A DNA stretch of 64,000 nucleotides from assembly GCA_036489755.1 (NCBI GenBank), contig DASXFD010000042.1, forward strand, positions 62,001 through 126,000. The letters are read 5' to 3'. Within the stretch, counting starts at the first letter, position 1; every line of letters begins with the position of its first letter. Positions 37,255 through 46,905 of the stretch are shown one piece after another. The stretch comes from JABFXX01 sp036489755. GTDB lineage: Bacteria > Myxococcota_A > Polyangia > Haliangiales > Haliangiaceae. Made by a program: the position numbers and the translations under genes. The notes under the pieces are model-generated. The model had not been told where the DNA came from and did no database searches. It worked only from the letters and a program-made list of their open reading frames with translations.

Positions 37255-38274
37255 GTGGCAGACGAGACGGTCGTCGTTCCTCCCGAGCACGCGGTGCGCG
37301 TGATCCAGATGCCGTTCGAGCCTAGCGTGACGCGCACGCCGGGCGGCACGATCCTCGCGAGCTTCGGCAGCGCCGGCGACGACGCCGACCGCGAGCTCGA
37401 CATGGTGGTCGCGGGCGTCGAGCGCGAGCTCGCGACTCCCACCACGGTCAACGTGGTGGCGCTGAACGGTCGGATTCACATGTCGGAGCTGTTCGAGCCC
37501 GCGCAGCCGAAGACGATGGCGATGCCGTCGCCGATCGCGTGGTGCTTTCACGCAGGCGCCGTCGCGTCGCTGATGGCGAGCCCCGCGCGGCGTCGCAAGC
37601 TGCACGAACGCATCCAGCACATCGCGCGCATCCCGATCATGCATAGCGCGTGCGTGCTCGACGGTCCGACGCCGGCCGTCACCGCATTCATCGAGCTCGT
37701 TCGCGAGCACGACGTCGAGGTTCGCAACCCCGACTCGAGCCAAGGCGGGCTTGCCGTCCTCATCGAGGTGACGCGTCCAGACGGCGAGATCGTGAGCGTC
37801 GTCGCCGGGCAGCCGGTGCCGCGCGATGGCGCGCCACCTTCGCAAGACGGCACGACCGAGCCGGTCATCACGTATCGGTCACCGCGCCTGCTCCAGATCA
37901 TGCTCGACGCGCAAGCACGCGGCGATGCGACCCGGAGCATCATCACGGAATTGTTCCAGCGCGATGTCGCACCGTTCGTGATGCGGTTCAAGAGTGGGCT
38001 CGAGCTCCGCAACTTTGGTGGCGACCGCACGCTTCCGATCTACGCCGACGCGACCGCCGTGCAGTGGGCCGCGACCGATCTCGGCAAACCGCGCGAGTCG
38101 TACGAGCCCGCGCCGGTCGACCTGCGCGGCGTGCTCGCGCAATGCGCGAAGACCAACGTCGGGATCGCGGTCGGCCTCTATCGCGATCGCGCGACGCCGA
38201 TGTACGCGGTCGTGCCGGCGGCCGTGATCGCGAGCCTCGCGGCCCATCTCACTTCTGGCGACGGCTCGCGATGA
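37255..38274 (+). CDS. Uncharacterised 339-residue protein
   Basis: I do not recognise this protein. It has no signal peptide or clear membrane helix and looks cytoplasmic. The start is GTG (VADETVVVPPEHAVRVIQMP). The middle has an alpha/beta pattern (VVALNGRIHMSELFEP, IARIPIMHSACVLDGPTPAV, AFIELVREHDVEVRNP), and the final part reads DLRGVLAQCAKTNVGIAVGL. It overlaps the convergent EamA gene by 26 bases. Confidence 0.7.
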   Translation: MADETVVVPPEHAVRVIQMPFEPSVTRTPGGTILASFGSAGDDADRELDMVVAGVERELATPTTVNVVALNGRIHMSELFEPAQPKTMAMPSPIAWCFHAGAVASLMASPARRRKLHERIQHIARIPIMHSACVLDGPTPAVTAFIELVREHDVEVRNPDSSQGGLAVLIEVTRPDGEIVSVVAGQPVPRDGAPPSQDGTTEPVITYRSPRLLQIMLDAQARGDATRSIITELFQRDVAPFVMRFKSGLELRNFGGDRTLPIYADATAVQWAATDLGKPRESYEPAPVDLRGVLAQCAKTNVGIAVGLYRDRATPMYAVVPAAVIASLAAHLTSGDGSR

Positions 38275-39127
38275 TGAACACGCCGCCGAGCGTCAGCGCC
38301 GTCGCGACGAGCGCGCGGCCCGAGATGCCTTCGTGGGCGAACATCACGCCGAGCAGGATCGCGACGATCGGGTTCACGTACGCGTAGCTCGCGGCGACCG
38401 CCGGGCGCACCGTGCGCAGCAAGAACCCGTATGCGCTGAACGCGACGAGCGAGCCGAGCACGATCAGATAACCGAGCGCGAGGAACGGCTCGATCGTCGG
38501 CATCGCGGTGAAGTGCTCGCCGAACAGCGCGCCGAGCACGACCAAGATAACGCCGCCGCACAGCATCTCGACCGCGCTCGCCATCGGCCCGCGCGGCAGC
38601 GTCACGCGCGTGGTCAAGATCGATCCCCACGCCCACAAGATCGGCGACGCGATCACCGCCGCGAACGCGATCGGATCGCCGCTGAACGACGCGCCCGCGT
38701 TGAGCACGATCACGCCGGTGAACCCGACGAGCAAGCCGATGCCTTCGCGGCGCGTCGGCTTCGCGCCGTAGCGCAGGCCGATCACCGCGATCCACAGCGG
38801 CATGCTCGCGACCACGATCGCGGCGATGCTCGAATCGACCGAGCGTTCGCCGAGCGAGATGCCGCCGTTGCCGCCGGCGATCATCAGCGCACCGACGATG
38901 AGGCCGCCGCGCCACTCGGCGAGCGTCGGTCGGGGCGCGCCGCGCAGCCGCATGATCGCGTAGAGCACCGAGCCGGCCGTCAGCTGGCGCAGCGCGGCCA
39001 TGTAGAGCGGCGGGAACCCGTCGCCCTCGCGAATCGCGACGTGAATCGCGAGGTACGTCGATCCCCAGATCAGGTAGAGCGCGATCATCGCGCTCGCGAT
39101 CGCGACGGTCGGTTTACTGCGGGTCAC
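38249..39127 (-). CDS. EamA/DMT-family transporter
   Basis: The 292-residue protein has ten predicted membrane spans arranged as two EamA halves. Typical stretches are LYLIWGSTYLAIHVAIRE, a GGISLGERSVDSSIAAIVVAS segment, FTGVIVLNAG, and SAYGFLLRTVRPAVAASYAYVNPIVAI. It resembles YedA-like exporters of small metabolites. Substrate unknown. The start is GTG at 39127. Confidence 0.9.
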   Translation of the reverse strand: MTRSKPTVAIASAMIALYLIWGSTYLAIHVAIREGDGFPPLYMAALRQLTAGSVLYAIMRLRGAPRPTLAEWRGGLIVGALMIAGGNGGISLGERSVDSSIAAIVVASMPLWIAVIGLRYGAKPTRREGIGLLVGFTGVIVLNAGASFSGDPIAFAAVIASPILWAWGSILTTRVTLPRGPMASAVEMLCGGVILVVLGALFGEHFTAMPTIEPFLALGYLIVLGSLVAFSAYGFLLRTVRPAVAASYAYVNPIVAILLGVMFAHEGISGRALVATALTLGGVFIIASRRQK

Positions 39128-39182
39128 GCCGCCGTCGATAGCGCCGCTCGCCGCCGATTGCTCGCCGCTTCCGGACGTGGCG

Positions 39183-39917
<735 letters not shown>

Positions 39918-39955
39918 GGCCCACCGTACCACGTCGCTGCTATGGTCGCCTGGCG

Positions 39956-40441
39956 ATGGCAGCACCGATCCGCCTGATCGTCCCGGGCACGTTGCGCTAT
40001 CGCGCGATCGCCGTGCGCCTCGTGGCGGAATCAGCGCGGCTCGTCTCGCAGTCGGCGCGCCAAGACCCGAAGAATCCACTCGCGAACGACGTGCGCGATC
40101 CGTTCGACACCGCGGTCGTGTCTGCGTTCGCAGAGATCTTCAACAACGTCGCCATCCACGCATACAAGCGTCGCGATGAGGGTGCGATCGAAATCGCGAT
40201 CACGCCGAGCGATTGCGAGCTGCTGATCGAGCTCACCGATCACGGCGACCCGTTCGACATCGACGAGGTCGCACCGCTGCCAGCCGAGCTCGACGAAACG
40301 ACGTTGCCGGAGGGGGGAATGGGTATTCACATCGCAAAGACCATGCTCGACGAGATGACGTACGAGCCAGGGCCGCCGAATCAGTGGCGGCTTCGCAAGG
40401 TACTGCCCGCGACGCGCGCAGTTTCCACCGGGAGAAGCTAG
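39956..40441 (+). CDS. RsbW/SpoIIAB-like anti-sigma-type serine kinase
   Basis: The 161-residue protein has the GHKL fold of anti-sigma kinases: an N box AFAEIFNNVAIHAYKRRDEG (about residues 60-79), a second ATP motif LTDHGDPFDIDE and a G2 box EGGMGIHIAKTMLDEM. Such kinases bind a sigma factor or other output and phosphorylate a STAS antagonist. The STAS partner is the next gene, sharing TAGTG with this stop. No sigma factor gene is nearby, so the output may be polysaccharide synthesis or a distant sigma factor. Confidence 0.87.
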   Translation: MAAPIRLIVPGTLRYRAIAVRLVAESARLVSQSARQDPKNPLANDVRDPFDTAVVSAFAEIFNNVAIHAYKRRDEGAIEIAITPSDCELLIELTDHGDPFDIDEVAPLPAELDETTLPEGGMGIHIAKTMLDEMTYEPGPPNQWRLRKVLPATRAVSTGRS

Positions 40442-40746
40442 TGGCTAATCCGTACGACGTCCAACGCACCGATGCGGAGACCAAGCTCGCGGTTCGCGGC
40501 TCGCTCGACATCAACACCGCGCCGCAGCTCGCCGAACAGATCGACAAGATCATCGCGTCGAAGCCGAAGAAGGTCACGGTCGACCTCGCCGGCCTCGATC
40601 TGATCGATAGCTCGGGCGTCGCCGCGCTCGTCAAGCTCTACAAAGGCGTGCGCTCCGGCGGCGGCGCACTCGCGATGATCGGCGCGCGCGATCAACCGCT
40701 CGAGATCTTCAAGCTGCTGCGCATGGATAAGGTCTTCAACCTGTGA
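40441..40746 (+). CDS. STAS-domain anti-sigma factor antagonist
   Basis: This 101-residue protein is a single STAS domain: LAVRGSLDINTAPQLAEQID, KVTVDLAGLDLIDSSGVAAL and KLLRMDKVFNL. The DSSGV segment (about residues 59-63) contains the Ser that a partner kinase would phosphorylate. The start is GTG, with GGGAG upstream of it. It should swap between the RsbW-like kinase next to it and an output, and be reset by a SpoIIE-type phosphatase such as the one at 30 kb. Confidence 0.9.
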   Translation: MANPYDVQRTDAETKLAVRGSLDINTAPQLAEQIDKIIASKPKKVTVDLAGLDLIDSSGVAALVKLYKGVRSGGGALAMIGARDQPLEIFKLLRMDKVFNL

Positions 40747-40756
40747 CCGGTGCGGC

Positions 40757-41131
40757 GTGTTAGACGCGATCGGCATCGTCAGCGAGGATCCGGCGCGCGC
40801 CGTCGCGTTCTACAAGCTGCTCGGCGTCGAGCTGATCGCGCACAGCAGCGCCGCGCACTACGAAGCGACCACGCCGAGCGGCGTGCGCATCATGCTCGAC
40901 TCGCTCGAGTTGATCCGGAGCTTCGAGCCATCGTTCGAGAAACGCCGCGGCACCGGGCTCGTGATGTGCTTCAAGCAGCCGTCGGCGAAGGCGGTCGACG
41001 AGCTGTACGCGGCGATCACGCGCGCTGGTCACACGAGCATCAAAGCGCCGTGGGATGCATTTTGGGGGCAACGTTACGCATGCGTCGCCGATCCGGACGG
41101 CAACCAGGTCGATCTGTTCGCGCCGGTTTGA
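40757..41131 (+). CDS. VOC-superfamily (glyoxalase-like) protein
   Basis: The 124-residue protein has the paired beta-alpha-beta-beta-beta pattern of the vicinal oxygen chelate fold: MLDAIGIVSEDPARAVAFYKLLG, an internal VRIMLDS, a loop then YACVADPDGNQVDLFAPV. Metal ligands are not fully clear: the closing strand has Asp in place of the usual Glu, so it may be a resistance- or binding-type member. GTG start at 40757. Confidence 0.85.
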   Translation: MLDAIGIVSEDPARAVAFYKLLGVELIAHSSAAHYEATTPSGVRIMLDSLELIRSFEPSFEKRRGTGLVMCFKQPSAKAVDELYAAITRAGHTSIKAPWDAFWGQRYACVADPDGNQVDLFAPV

Positions 41132-41173
41132 CCCCGAAGGCACGTAGCATGCAGAGGCGGTCCGGAGCCTAGC

Positions 41174-42325
41174 GTGCGCGTCCTCGCGATCACCAAGATC
41201 TTTCCCAACGCGGCCGAGCCGCTGTCGGCGCCGTTCAATCGGCAGCAGTTCGCCGAGCTCGCGAAGCTGTGCCAGCTCGACGTGATGGCGACCATCCCGT
41301 GGTATCCGGGCTCGGGCCTGCTCGCGCGATGGTCGAGCGCCGGCAAGCTGTCGCGCGTGCCGTACCGCGAGACGATCGACGGCATCGCGGTCACGCATCC
41401 GCGCACGCTGTTCGTGCCGCGGCTCGCGCACGCGACGTGGGGCCCGTTGTATGCGGCGTCGATCGCGCCGCTCGTGGTGCCGCGCCGCGGTCACGTCGAT
41501 GTCGTGCTCGGCTCGTGGGCATATCCCGACGGCTATGCCGCGGTGATCGCCGCGCGGATCCTCGGTGTGCCCGCGGTCGTCAAGCTGCACGGCTCTGACA
41601 TCAACTTGATCGCGAAGGAGCCGGGGCCACGCCGCATGCTCACGCGCGCGCTGCCGCACGCGGCGCGCATCGTCGCCGTGTCGAAGGCGCTCGCCGCGGA
41701 GGTCGCCGAGCTCGGCGTCGCGAAGGACAAGATTCGCGTCGTGATGAACGGCGTCGATGGCGAGCTGTTCCGGCCGCGCGATCGAGCCACCGCGCGGCGC
41801 GAGCTCGGCCTGCCCGCCGGGCCGCTCGCGGTGTACGTCGGCAACTTGAAGCCGGAGAAAGGCGTGCGCGAGCTGAACGCTGCGTGGCCGAGCGTGCTGC
41901 GCGCGATTCCCGACGCGACGCTCGCGATCGTCGGCGGTGGCCCGCTCGCCGGCGAGCTCGGCGGCAACGGCATGCGCATGATCGGCGCGCAGCCGCTCGA
42001 GCGCGTGCCGGCGTGGATGGCGGCCGCCGACGTCATCGTGCTGCCGAGCCACGTCGAGGGCACGCCGAACGTGGTGCTCGAGGCGCTCGCGAGCGGGCGT
42101 CGCGTCGTCGCGTCGCGCGTCGGCGGCATCCCCGACCTCATCACGAACGAAGCGCTCGGCACGCTCGTGCCACCGCGCGATCCCGATGCGCTCGCGGCTG
42201 CGCTCGCCGATGCGTTGCACACGCCCTACGATCCCGAGCACGTCAGCGCGCTCGGTGCGCGTGGCGGCTGGGCCGCGAGCGCCGGAGCGTTGCACGCGGT
42301 GCTCGAAGATGCGCTACGGTCGTAG
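41174..42325 (+). CDS. Glycosyltransferase family 4 protein
   Basis: The 383-residue GT-B enzyme shows VLAITKIFPNAAEPLSAP at the start, a VVKLHGSDINLIAKEP stretch, VYVGNLKPEKGVRELN, and the donor-binding EX7E motif in PSHVEGTPNVVLEAL (two Glu eight apart), followed by VVASRVGGIPDLI. It should transfer a nucleotide sugar to a growing saccharide on the cytoplasmic face. The start is GTG with GGAG six bases upstream. It leads a run of genes for chain length control. Confidence 0.93.
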   Translation: MRVLAITKIFPNAAEPLSAPFNRQQFAELAKLCQLDVMATIPWYPGSGLLARWSSAGKLSRVPYRETIDGIAVTHPRTLFVPRLAHATWGPLYAASIAPLVVPRRGHVDVVLGSWAYPDGYAAVIAARILGVPAVVKLHGSDINLIAKEPGPRRMLTRALPHAARIVAVSKALAAEVAELGVAKDKIRVVMNGVDGELFRPRDRATARRELGLPAGPLAVYVGNLKPEKGVRELNAAWPSVLRAIPDATLAIVGGGPLAGELGGNGMRMIGAQPLERVPAWMAAADVIVLPSHVEGTPNVVLEALASGRRVVASRVGGIPDLITNEALGTLVPPRDPDALAAALADALHTPYDPEHVSALGARGGWAASAGALHAVLEDALRS

Positions 42326-42326
42326 C

Positions 42327-43409
42327 GTGAGCGACTGGTGTGACGACGAAGAGCCGGTCGGCGTCGGGCTGATCGCCGAGCTCCAGCGGATTCGCCGGCG
42401 CACCGTGACGCGGCCGTGGCGCGTGCTGCTCGTCGCGCTCGCGCTGACCGGCGCGATCTCGTATCGCATCGTCACGCACAAGTCCGCCGTCGAAGCCGAG
42501 ATGGTGCTCGCGTTGAGCCAGGGCTCGATGGCCGGCAAGTCGACCGGCTTGCCCGTCGAGGAATTGCGCGAATACGTCACCGGCGTGCTGATGCCCGACG
42601 CCAAGCTCGCCGCGCTGATCGAGCGCCGCAACATGTTCCACCTGCGCAACAAGCTCGGTATGGAATACGCGGTCGAAGAGCTGCGCAGCGCGTTCGAGGT
42701 CGAGATCTGGAAGAACACGTTCATGACCGACGACTCCGACGCGAGCCACTCGGCGCGCATCGGCATCACGGTCGCCGACGTCGATCCCGACAAGGCGTAC
42801 GGTTTGTCGCGCGACCTCGCGGCGATCGTGATCGAGACCGCGACGGAGCAGCGCGCCGACCAGACCAAGAAGCTCGCGGAGAACATCAACGCGATGCGCG
42901 ACCGGCTCGAGAAGCGACTCGCCGACACGGAGGCCGACATCACGCGCGAAGAGCACGAGGCAGCGGACGCGCGTGCGGCTGGGCACAAGCAGCGTGCGGA
43001 GGCGCTCGCTCTCGAGCTGGCACAATTACGGCAGGAGCAGAAGACCTCTAATCAGACGCTCGGCCAGATCGCGAATAGTCGCGACGCGGCCGCCGATCAG
43101 ATTGCCGCAGCAGGCCTGGACGTCACCGTGGAAATCGTCGACGAGCACAAACCGCGCGAATCGGATCATCGGAGCTTCGTGCTCACGATGGCGATCGCGG
43201 TCATCGCGTTTTGCGCGGCACTCGGCTGCGCACTCGTGCTCGGTGCATTCGATTCACGCGTGCACGATACCGACGACGTCGAGCGCCTAGGCCTCACCGT
43301 GCTCGGCCATCTCCCCGGATTCCCAGGCGACCAAGTCGGCTCGCTCGAAGCGCGTGGCGTCTCGCGTCGTCGTGTACCATCGTTCAGCAGATGGCGTTGG
43401 CTCCGATAA
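42327..43409 (+). CDS. Wzz-like polysaccharide co-polymerase (first)
   Basis: The 360-residue product has two membrane helices (WRVLLVALALTGAISYRIV near residue 30, FVLTMAIAVIAFCAALGCALVL near residue 290) around a mostly coiled-coil periplasmic region rich in Glu/Arg/Ala (KLAENINAMRDRLEKRLADTEADIT). This is the layout of Wzz/GumC-type co-polymerases that set polysaccharide chain length. GTG start, one base after the previous stop. It overlaps the next gene by 19 bases. Confidence 0.8.
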   Translation: MSDWCDDEEPVGVGLIAELQRIRRRTVTRPWRVLLVALALTGAISYRIVTHKSAVEAEMVLALSQGSMAGKSTGLPVEELREYVTGVLMPDAKLAALIERRNMFHLRNKLGMEYAVEELRSAFEVEIWKNTFMTDDSDASHSARIGITVADVDPDKAYGLSRDLAAIVIETATEQRADQTKKLAENINAMRDRLEKRLADTEADITREEHEAADARAAGHKQRAEALALELAQLRQEQKTSNQTLGQIANSRDAAADQIAAAGLDVTVEIVDEHKPRESDHRSFVLTMAIAVIAFCAALGCALVLGAFDSRVHDTDDVERLGLTVLGHLPGFPGDQVGSLEARGVSRRRVPSFSRWRWLR

Positions 43410-44881
43410 CTCCACGCGACCGGCTGCAACGCCTCGTCGACCTGGCCAAGAAGACGCTTGGTTACTGGTGGCTGATCGGCGCGTTCGCTCTGGTCGGCGG
43501 CGCGCTGTCGCTCACGTTCGCGCTGACGCGGCCGCGCCGCTACGAGTCGTCGGCGGTGCTGTTCTATCAGGAGCGCATCCAGTCGAGCGTCCTGACGAAC
43601 CGCGAGGAAGAAGTCCAGCGCAACCTCGGCGACAGGTTTCGCGAGCTGCTCCTCGCGCGCGCACAGCTCGCGGAAGTCGTCGCCGATCCGAAGCTCGATC
43701 CGTACCCGACGATCGATCCCGCGCTCGCCGTCGACAAGCTGCGCCAAGCCGTCAAGTTCGAGAGCCGCGGCGGCAACAACTTCCGCATCACGTACGGCGA
43801 TCCCGATCCGGAACGCGCACAAGGCGTCGTCGCGAAGCTCACCAAGCTGCTGCAGGACAAGGACGAGGCGCTGCGCAACGATTCGGCGCAGCTGACGGTC
43901 AACTTCGTCACGAAGCAAAAAGAAGAAGCGGCCGCCGAGCTCACCAAGCGCGAGCAAGCGCTCGCCGGATTCCTCGCGAAGCACCCCGAGTTCGCGCAGG
44001 ACTCGACGTCGAACAACTCCGAAGGCGCATCGATCCGCGCGATCAAGAACGCGACGAAGGTGCAGGCCACCGGCAACCCGCGGCTCTACGCGCTCGAGCG
44101 GCAGCGCGAGCGCATCCAGGCGCGCCTCGACGCGAACCCCGATGCGCCGGTCGTCCGCATGCCCGCGCCGCCGACGCCCGAGCATGTGGCGGCCGAAGCC
44201 GCGGTCAGCGAGGCGCAGCGCGAGCTCGCCTCGGCGAAGCGCGACCTCGAGGACGCGCTCGCGAAGTACACCGACAAGCACCCGACGGTGATCAACGCGC
44301 AAGAGCGCGTGCAAGCCGCCGAAGAACGCTTGCGCCACGCGCAGGCCGCCGTGCCGCCCGACGTCGAAGCGCCGATCGCACCCGCGTCGCCGGCCGATCG
44401 CACGAAGCTGCAAAAAGAGCTGTCGCAGATCGAATCGCAGATCTCCGACGAGCAGCGGTCGTCGGGCAAGGGCAGCGCCGCGCCCGTGGCCAGCGACACG
44501 ACGAACTGGATCGTCGATCTCGAGACGCAGCACGCGGAGCTGCGCCGCCAGCTCGCCGAGCAGCGCGAGCGCGTGACGTCACTCGCCGACAGCGTGTTCC
44601 GCGCGCAGCTCGATGCGAGCCAGAAGGTCGCCGAGCAAGGCGGCCGGCTCTCGGTCGTCGATCCGGCGTTCAAGCCGGTGAGGCCGAGCGGCCCAGGCAA
44701 GACGATCTTCTTGCTCGCCGGCATGGTGCTGTTCCTCGGGCTCGGCGGCGCGCTCGCGCTCGGGCTCGCGATCATCGACGACCGTCTCTACCGTCGCGAA
44801 GATCTCGACGCCGTCGGACTGCCCGTGCTCTCGGTCATTCCCCCGATGCACATCATCAAACGCAGGAAGCGCGCAGCGTGA
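43391..44881 (+). CDS. Wzz/GumC-like polysaccharide co-polymerase (second)
   Basis: The 496-residue protein has a membrane helix near residue 30 (YWWLIGAFALVGGALSLTFAL), a Wzz-type beta segment (RRYESSAVLFYQERIQ), a long coiled coil, the closing RLSVVDPAFKPVRPSGPGK typical before the second membrane helix, and IFLLAGMVLFLGLGGALALGLAI. It belongs to the same class as the upstream gene but keeps the Pro-rich end typical of polysaccharide co-polymerases. The pair plus the BY-kinase should control export and chain length. Confidence 0.9.
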   Translation: MALAPITPRDRLQRLVDLAKKTLGYWWLIGAFALVGGALSLTFALTRPRRYESSAVLFYQERIQSSVLTNREEEVQRNLGDRFRELLLARAQLAEVVADPKLDPYPTIDPALAVDKLRQAVKFESRGGNNFRITYGDPDPERAQGVVAKLTKLLQDKDEALRNDSAQLTVNFVTKQKEEAAAELTKREQALAGFLAKHPEFAQDSTSNNSEGASIRAIKNATKVQATGNPRLYALERQRERIQARLDANPDAPVVRMPAPPTPEHVAAEAAVSEAQRELASAKRDLEDALAKYTDKHPTVINAQERVQAAEERLRHAQAAVPPDVEAPIAPASPADRTKLQKELSQIESQISDEQRSSGKGSAAPVASDTTNWIVDLETQHAELRRQLAEQRERVTSLADSVFRAQLDASQKVAEQGGRLSVVDPAFKPVRPSGPGKTIFLLAGMVLFLGLGGALALGLAIIDDRLYRREDLDAVGLPVLSVIPPMHIIKRRKRAA

Positions 44882-45771
44882 GCAAGCGAACCGGCCGTTA
44901 TGGCGAGATTCCAGGCGCAACCGACGTCAAGGCCGGGCGCGCACCCCTACCGCTCGTGACGCAACCGATGGTGCCGCTCGACGAGGCCGGCTCCACGCTC
45001 ACCGACGGCGTCGCACAAACGCTGCGACCGGAAACCGCAGCGGTGCTGTTCAGCAAGGCGACGGTGATCCATCCGGCGATGTCGAAAGAGCAGTCGCCGG
45101 CCGGACCGCCGCCCGAGATCGGGCTCACGCAACATCACCTGCCCGAAGGCGAGATGCTCGATCCGCGGCTCGTGATGATCACGGATCCCGATTCGGAGCG
45201 CGCTGCATCGTTCCGCGTGCTGCGCCATCACCTGCTCGAGCTCGGCCGCCCGCAGGTGATCGTCGTGTCGAGCCCGCTGCACGGCGACGGCAAGACCACG
45301 ACCGCGCTCAACCTCGCGCTCGCGCTCGCCGAGTGCGGCCGCGCGAAGGTCCTGCTCGCCGAGGCGCACTTGCGCCGCCCGCAGATCGGCGAGTCCGTGA
45401 AGCTCGTGCCACCGTGGTGCTTCGCGGAGCAGCTCGCCGCGCATCGCAACCAGCCGATGCTGCCGTGGAGCCTCGTCGAGATCCCGCAGCTGTGGCTGCA
45501 CGTCGCCGCGGTCAACCCGCGCATCGAGAAGACGCAGCTCCTCGACGCGCCGGCGTTCGCGATCGCGATGGAGCGCCTGCGGATGGTCTACGATCACGTC
45601 GTGATCGACGCGCCGCCGGTGCTCGGCTCCGCCGATGTGAACCTGATGGCGGACGCGGCCGATGCGGTCATCCTGGCGGTTCGCGCGAAGCGCACCACGA
45701 CGCGTCAGGTCCGCAAGGCGATCGATCAGGTCGGTGCGTCGAAGGTCGTCGGCACCGTGCTCTGCATGTGA
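44878..45771 (+). CDS. BY-kinase-like ATPase, degenerate
   Basis: The 297-residue cytoplasmic protein resembles the kinase domain of Wzc/CapB-type tyrosine kinases: a long N-terminal linker, RAASFRVLRHHLLELG, Walker A SPLHGDGKTTTALNLALA, and Walker B VVIDAPPVLGSADVN. The Walker A-prime segment reads LLAEAHLRRPQIG, replacing the two Asp of the usual IDADLRRP, and the C-terminal Tyr cluster is absent (ends GTVLCM). It probably still binds ATP but may not autophosphorylate on Tyr. GTG start, overlapping the Wzz stop by GTGA, with AGGAAG upstream. Confidence 0.85.
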   Translation: MSKRTGRYGEIPGATDVKAGRAPLPLVTQPMVPLDEAGSTLTDGVAQTLRPETAAVLFSKATVIHPAMSKEQSPAGPPPEIGLTQHHLPEGEMLDPRLVMITDPDSERAASFRVLRHHLLELGRPQVIVVSSPLHGDGKTTTALNLALALAECGRAKVLLAEAHLRRPQIGESVKLVPPWCFAEQLAAHRNQPMLPWSLVEIPQLWLHVAAVNPRIEKTQLLDAPAFAIAMERLRMVYDHVVIDAPPVLGSADVNLMADAADAVILAVRAKRTTTRQVRKAIDQVGASKVVGTVLCM

Positions 45772-46899
45772 TCACGGATCCAGGCTCGTGGCCTCGAGCA
45801 CGATGCCCGCGGAGCCACGATCCGTGACCGTGAACGCGTGCTCGGCCGCGCTGGGCGAGACCGGCCAGCGAAAATCAGGAAACGTCGTGTCGAACGCGAC
45901 GTGGCTGCCGTGCTTCGTGCGCCAGCCCGCGGTCGCGGTCGCCGCGAGCGAGACGTCTTGCGTCGCGTACTGGACGCGGAAGTCGGTGATGGGCAGGTTG
46001 ACGATCACGTTCCCGTAGTCGACGGAGACGTCGTCGCTGCTGAACTCGAAGTTGGCGGGCGCGTCGAGCCCGATCGGTGGAACGATCGGTCCGTACCCCA
46101 TCATCGGCTGATTCGGATCGAGGAACGCGGCAAGCAGCGGCGGATTCGGAGGTTGGTAGCCGCCGAGCAGGATCACGGCTTCCCGATCTCCGGGGTCGAG
46201 GATCTCCGACGGAAAGTAGAAAGCGACATCGTTACCCGCGCCGACCGTCGCCGTGGTGCCGTTGGCCGTGACCAGCTGCGTGAAGCACGGGTCGAAGGCG
46301 CAGTCGTTGAAATCGTCGAGATTGACGTAGTGGTCGAGCATCATCGCGCCGATCGCCAAGCCGTCGTCCGCGAGGCTGATCGCTCCTTCGTCGATCGGCT
46401 CGAACATCACCTGATCGTGCCGGATGAGGGCCGTCGTCTGGCTGTACACGACCAGGTCGTGCACGCCTTGCGTCACCGTGCCATGAAAAATCCACGGCCC
46501 GACGCCGGCGAAGGCCGCGCTGCCGGCCCACACGTTGCCGCCTTCGTCGACGGTACCGGCGATCTCGACGCGCGGGCCGGTCTCGGGCGGCGTGCAATTC
46601 AGCTGCGGCCACGGCGCGAGGTACGCGTAGAGCTCGAGCTGATAGTCGGCGGCCGTCGCGAACAGCTCCTCGACTTGCTCGACGCCGTTCGGCTGCTTGC
46701 ACGCGACCGCAATCGTGCCGTCTTCGTCGGGAATCGCGTACGTCGCCGAGCGATCGCTCTGCGTGATCAGCTCGACGGTGGTCCAGTCGGCACCGTCGGG
46801 CTTGAACGACACGGTGTCGGGCTGCGTCTGGAGCACGAGCTCCATGGTCGGCGTGCTCGAGCAGCCGGCCGCAATCGCGCACGCCACCGCGATTCGCAT
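45772..46899 (-). CDS. Predicted lipoprotein of unknown function
   Basis: The 375-residue product starts MRIAVACAIAAGC, with a lipobox Cys at 13. It has two short N-terminal beta regions (VELVLQTQPDTV-like, DEDGTIAVACKQPNG), a Cys pair in NDCAFDPCF, and C-terminal beta repeats (DVSVDYGNVIVNLPITDFRV). It resembles a surface beta-sandwich protein. No family recognised. It ends exactly next to the BY-kinase stop with no gap. Confidence 0.7.
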   Translation of the reverse strand: MRIAVACAIAAGCSSTPTMELVLQTQPDTVSFKPDGADWTTVELITQSDRSATYAIPDEDGTIAVACKQPNGVEQVEELFATAADYQLELYAYLAPWPQLNCTPPETGPRVEIAGTVDEGGNVWAGSAAFAGVGPWIFHGTVTQGVHDLVVYSQTTALIRHDQVMFEPIDEGAISLADDGLAIGAMMLDHYVNLDDFNDCAFDPCFTQLVTANGTTATVGAGNDVAFYFPSEILDPGDREAVILLGGYQPPNPPLLAAFLDPNQPMMGYGPIVPPIGLDAPANFEFSSDDVSVDYGNVIVNLPITDFRVQYATQDVSLAATATAGWRTKHGSHVAFDTTFPDFRWPVSPSAAEHAFTVTDRGSAGIVLEATSLDP

Positions 46900-46905
46900 G
46901 CCCAG

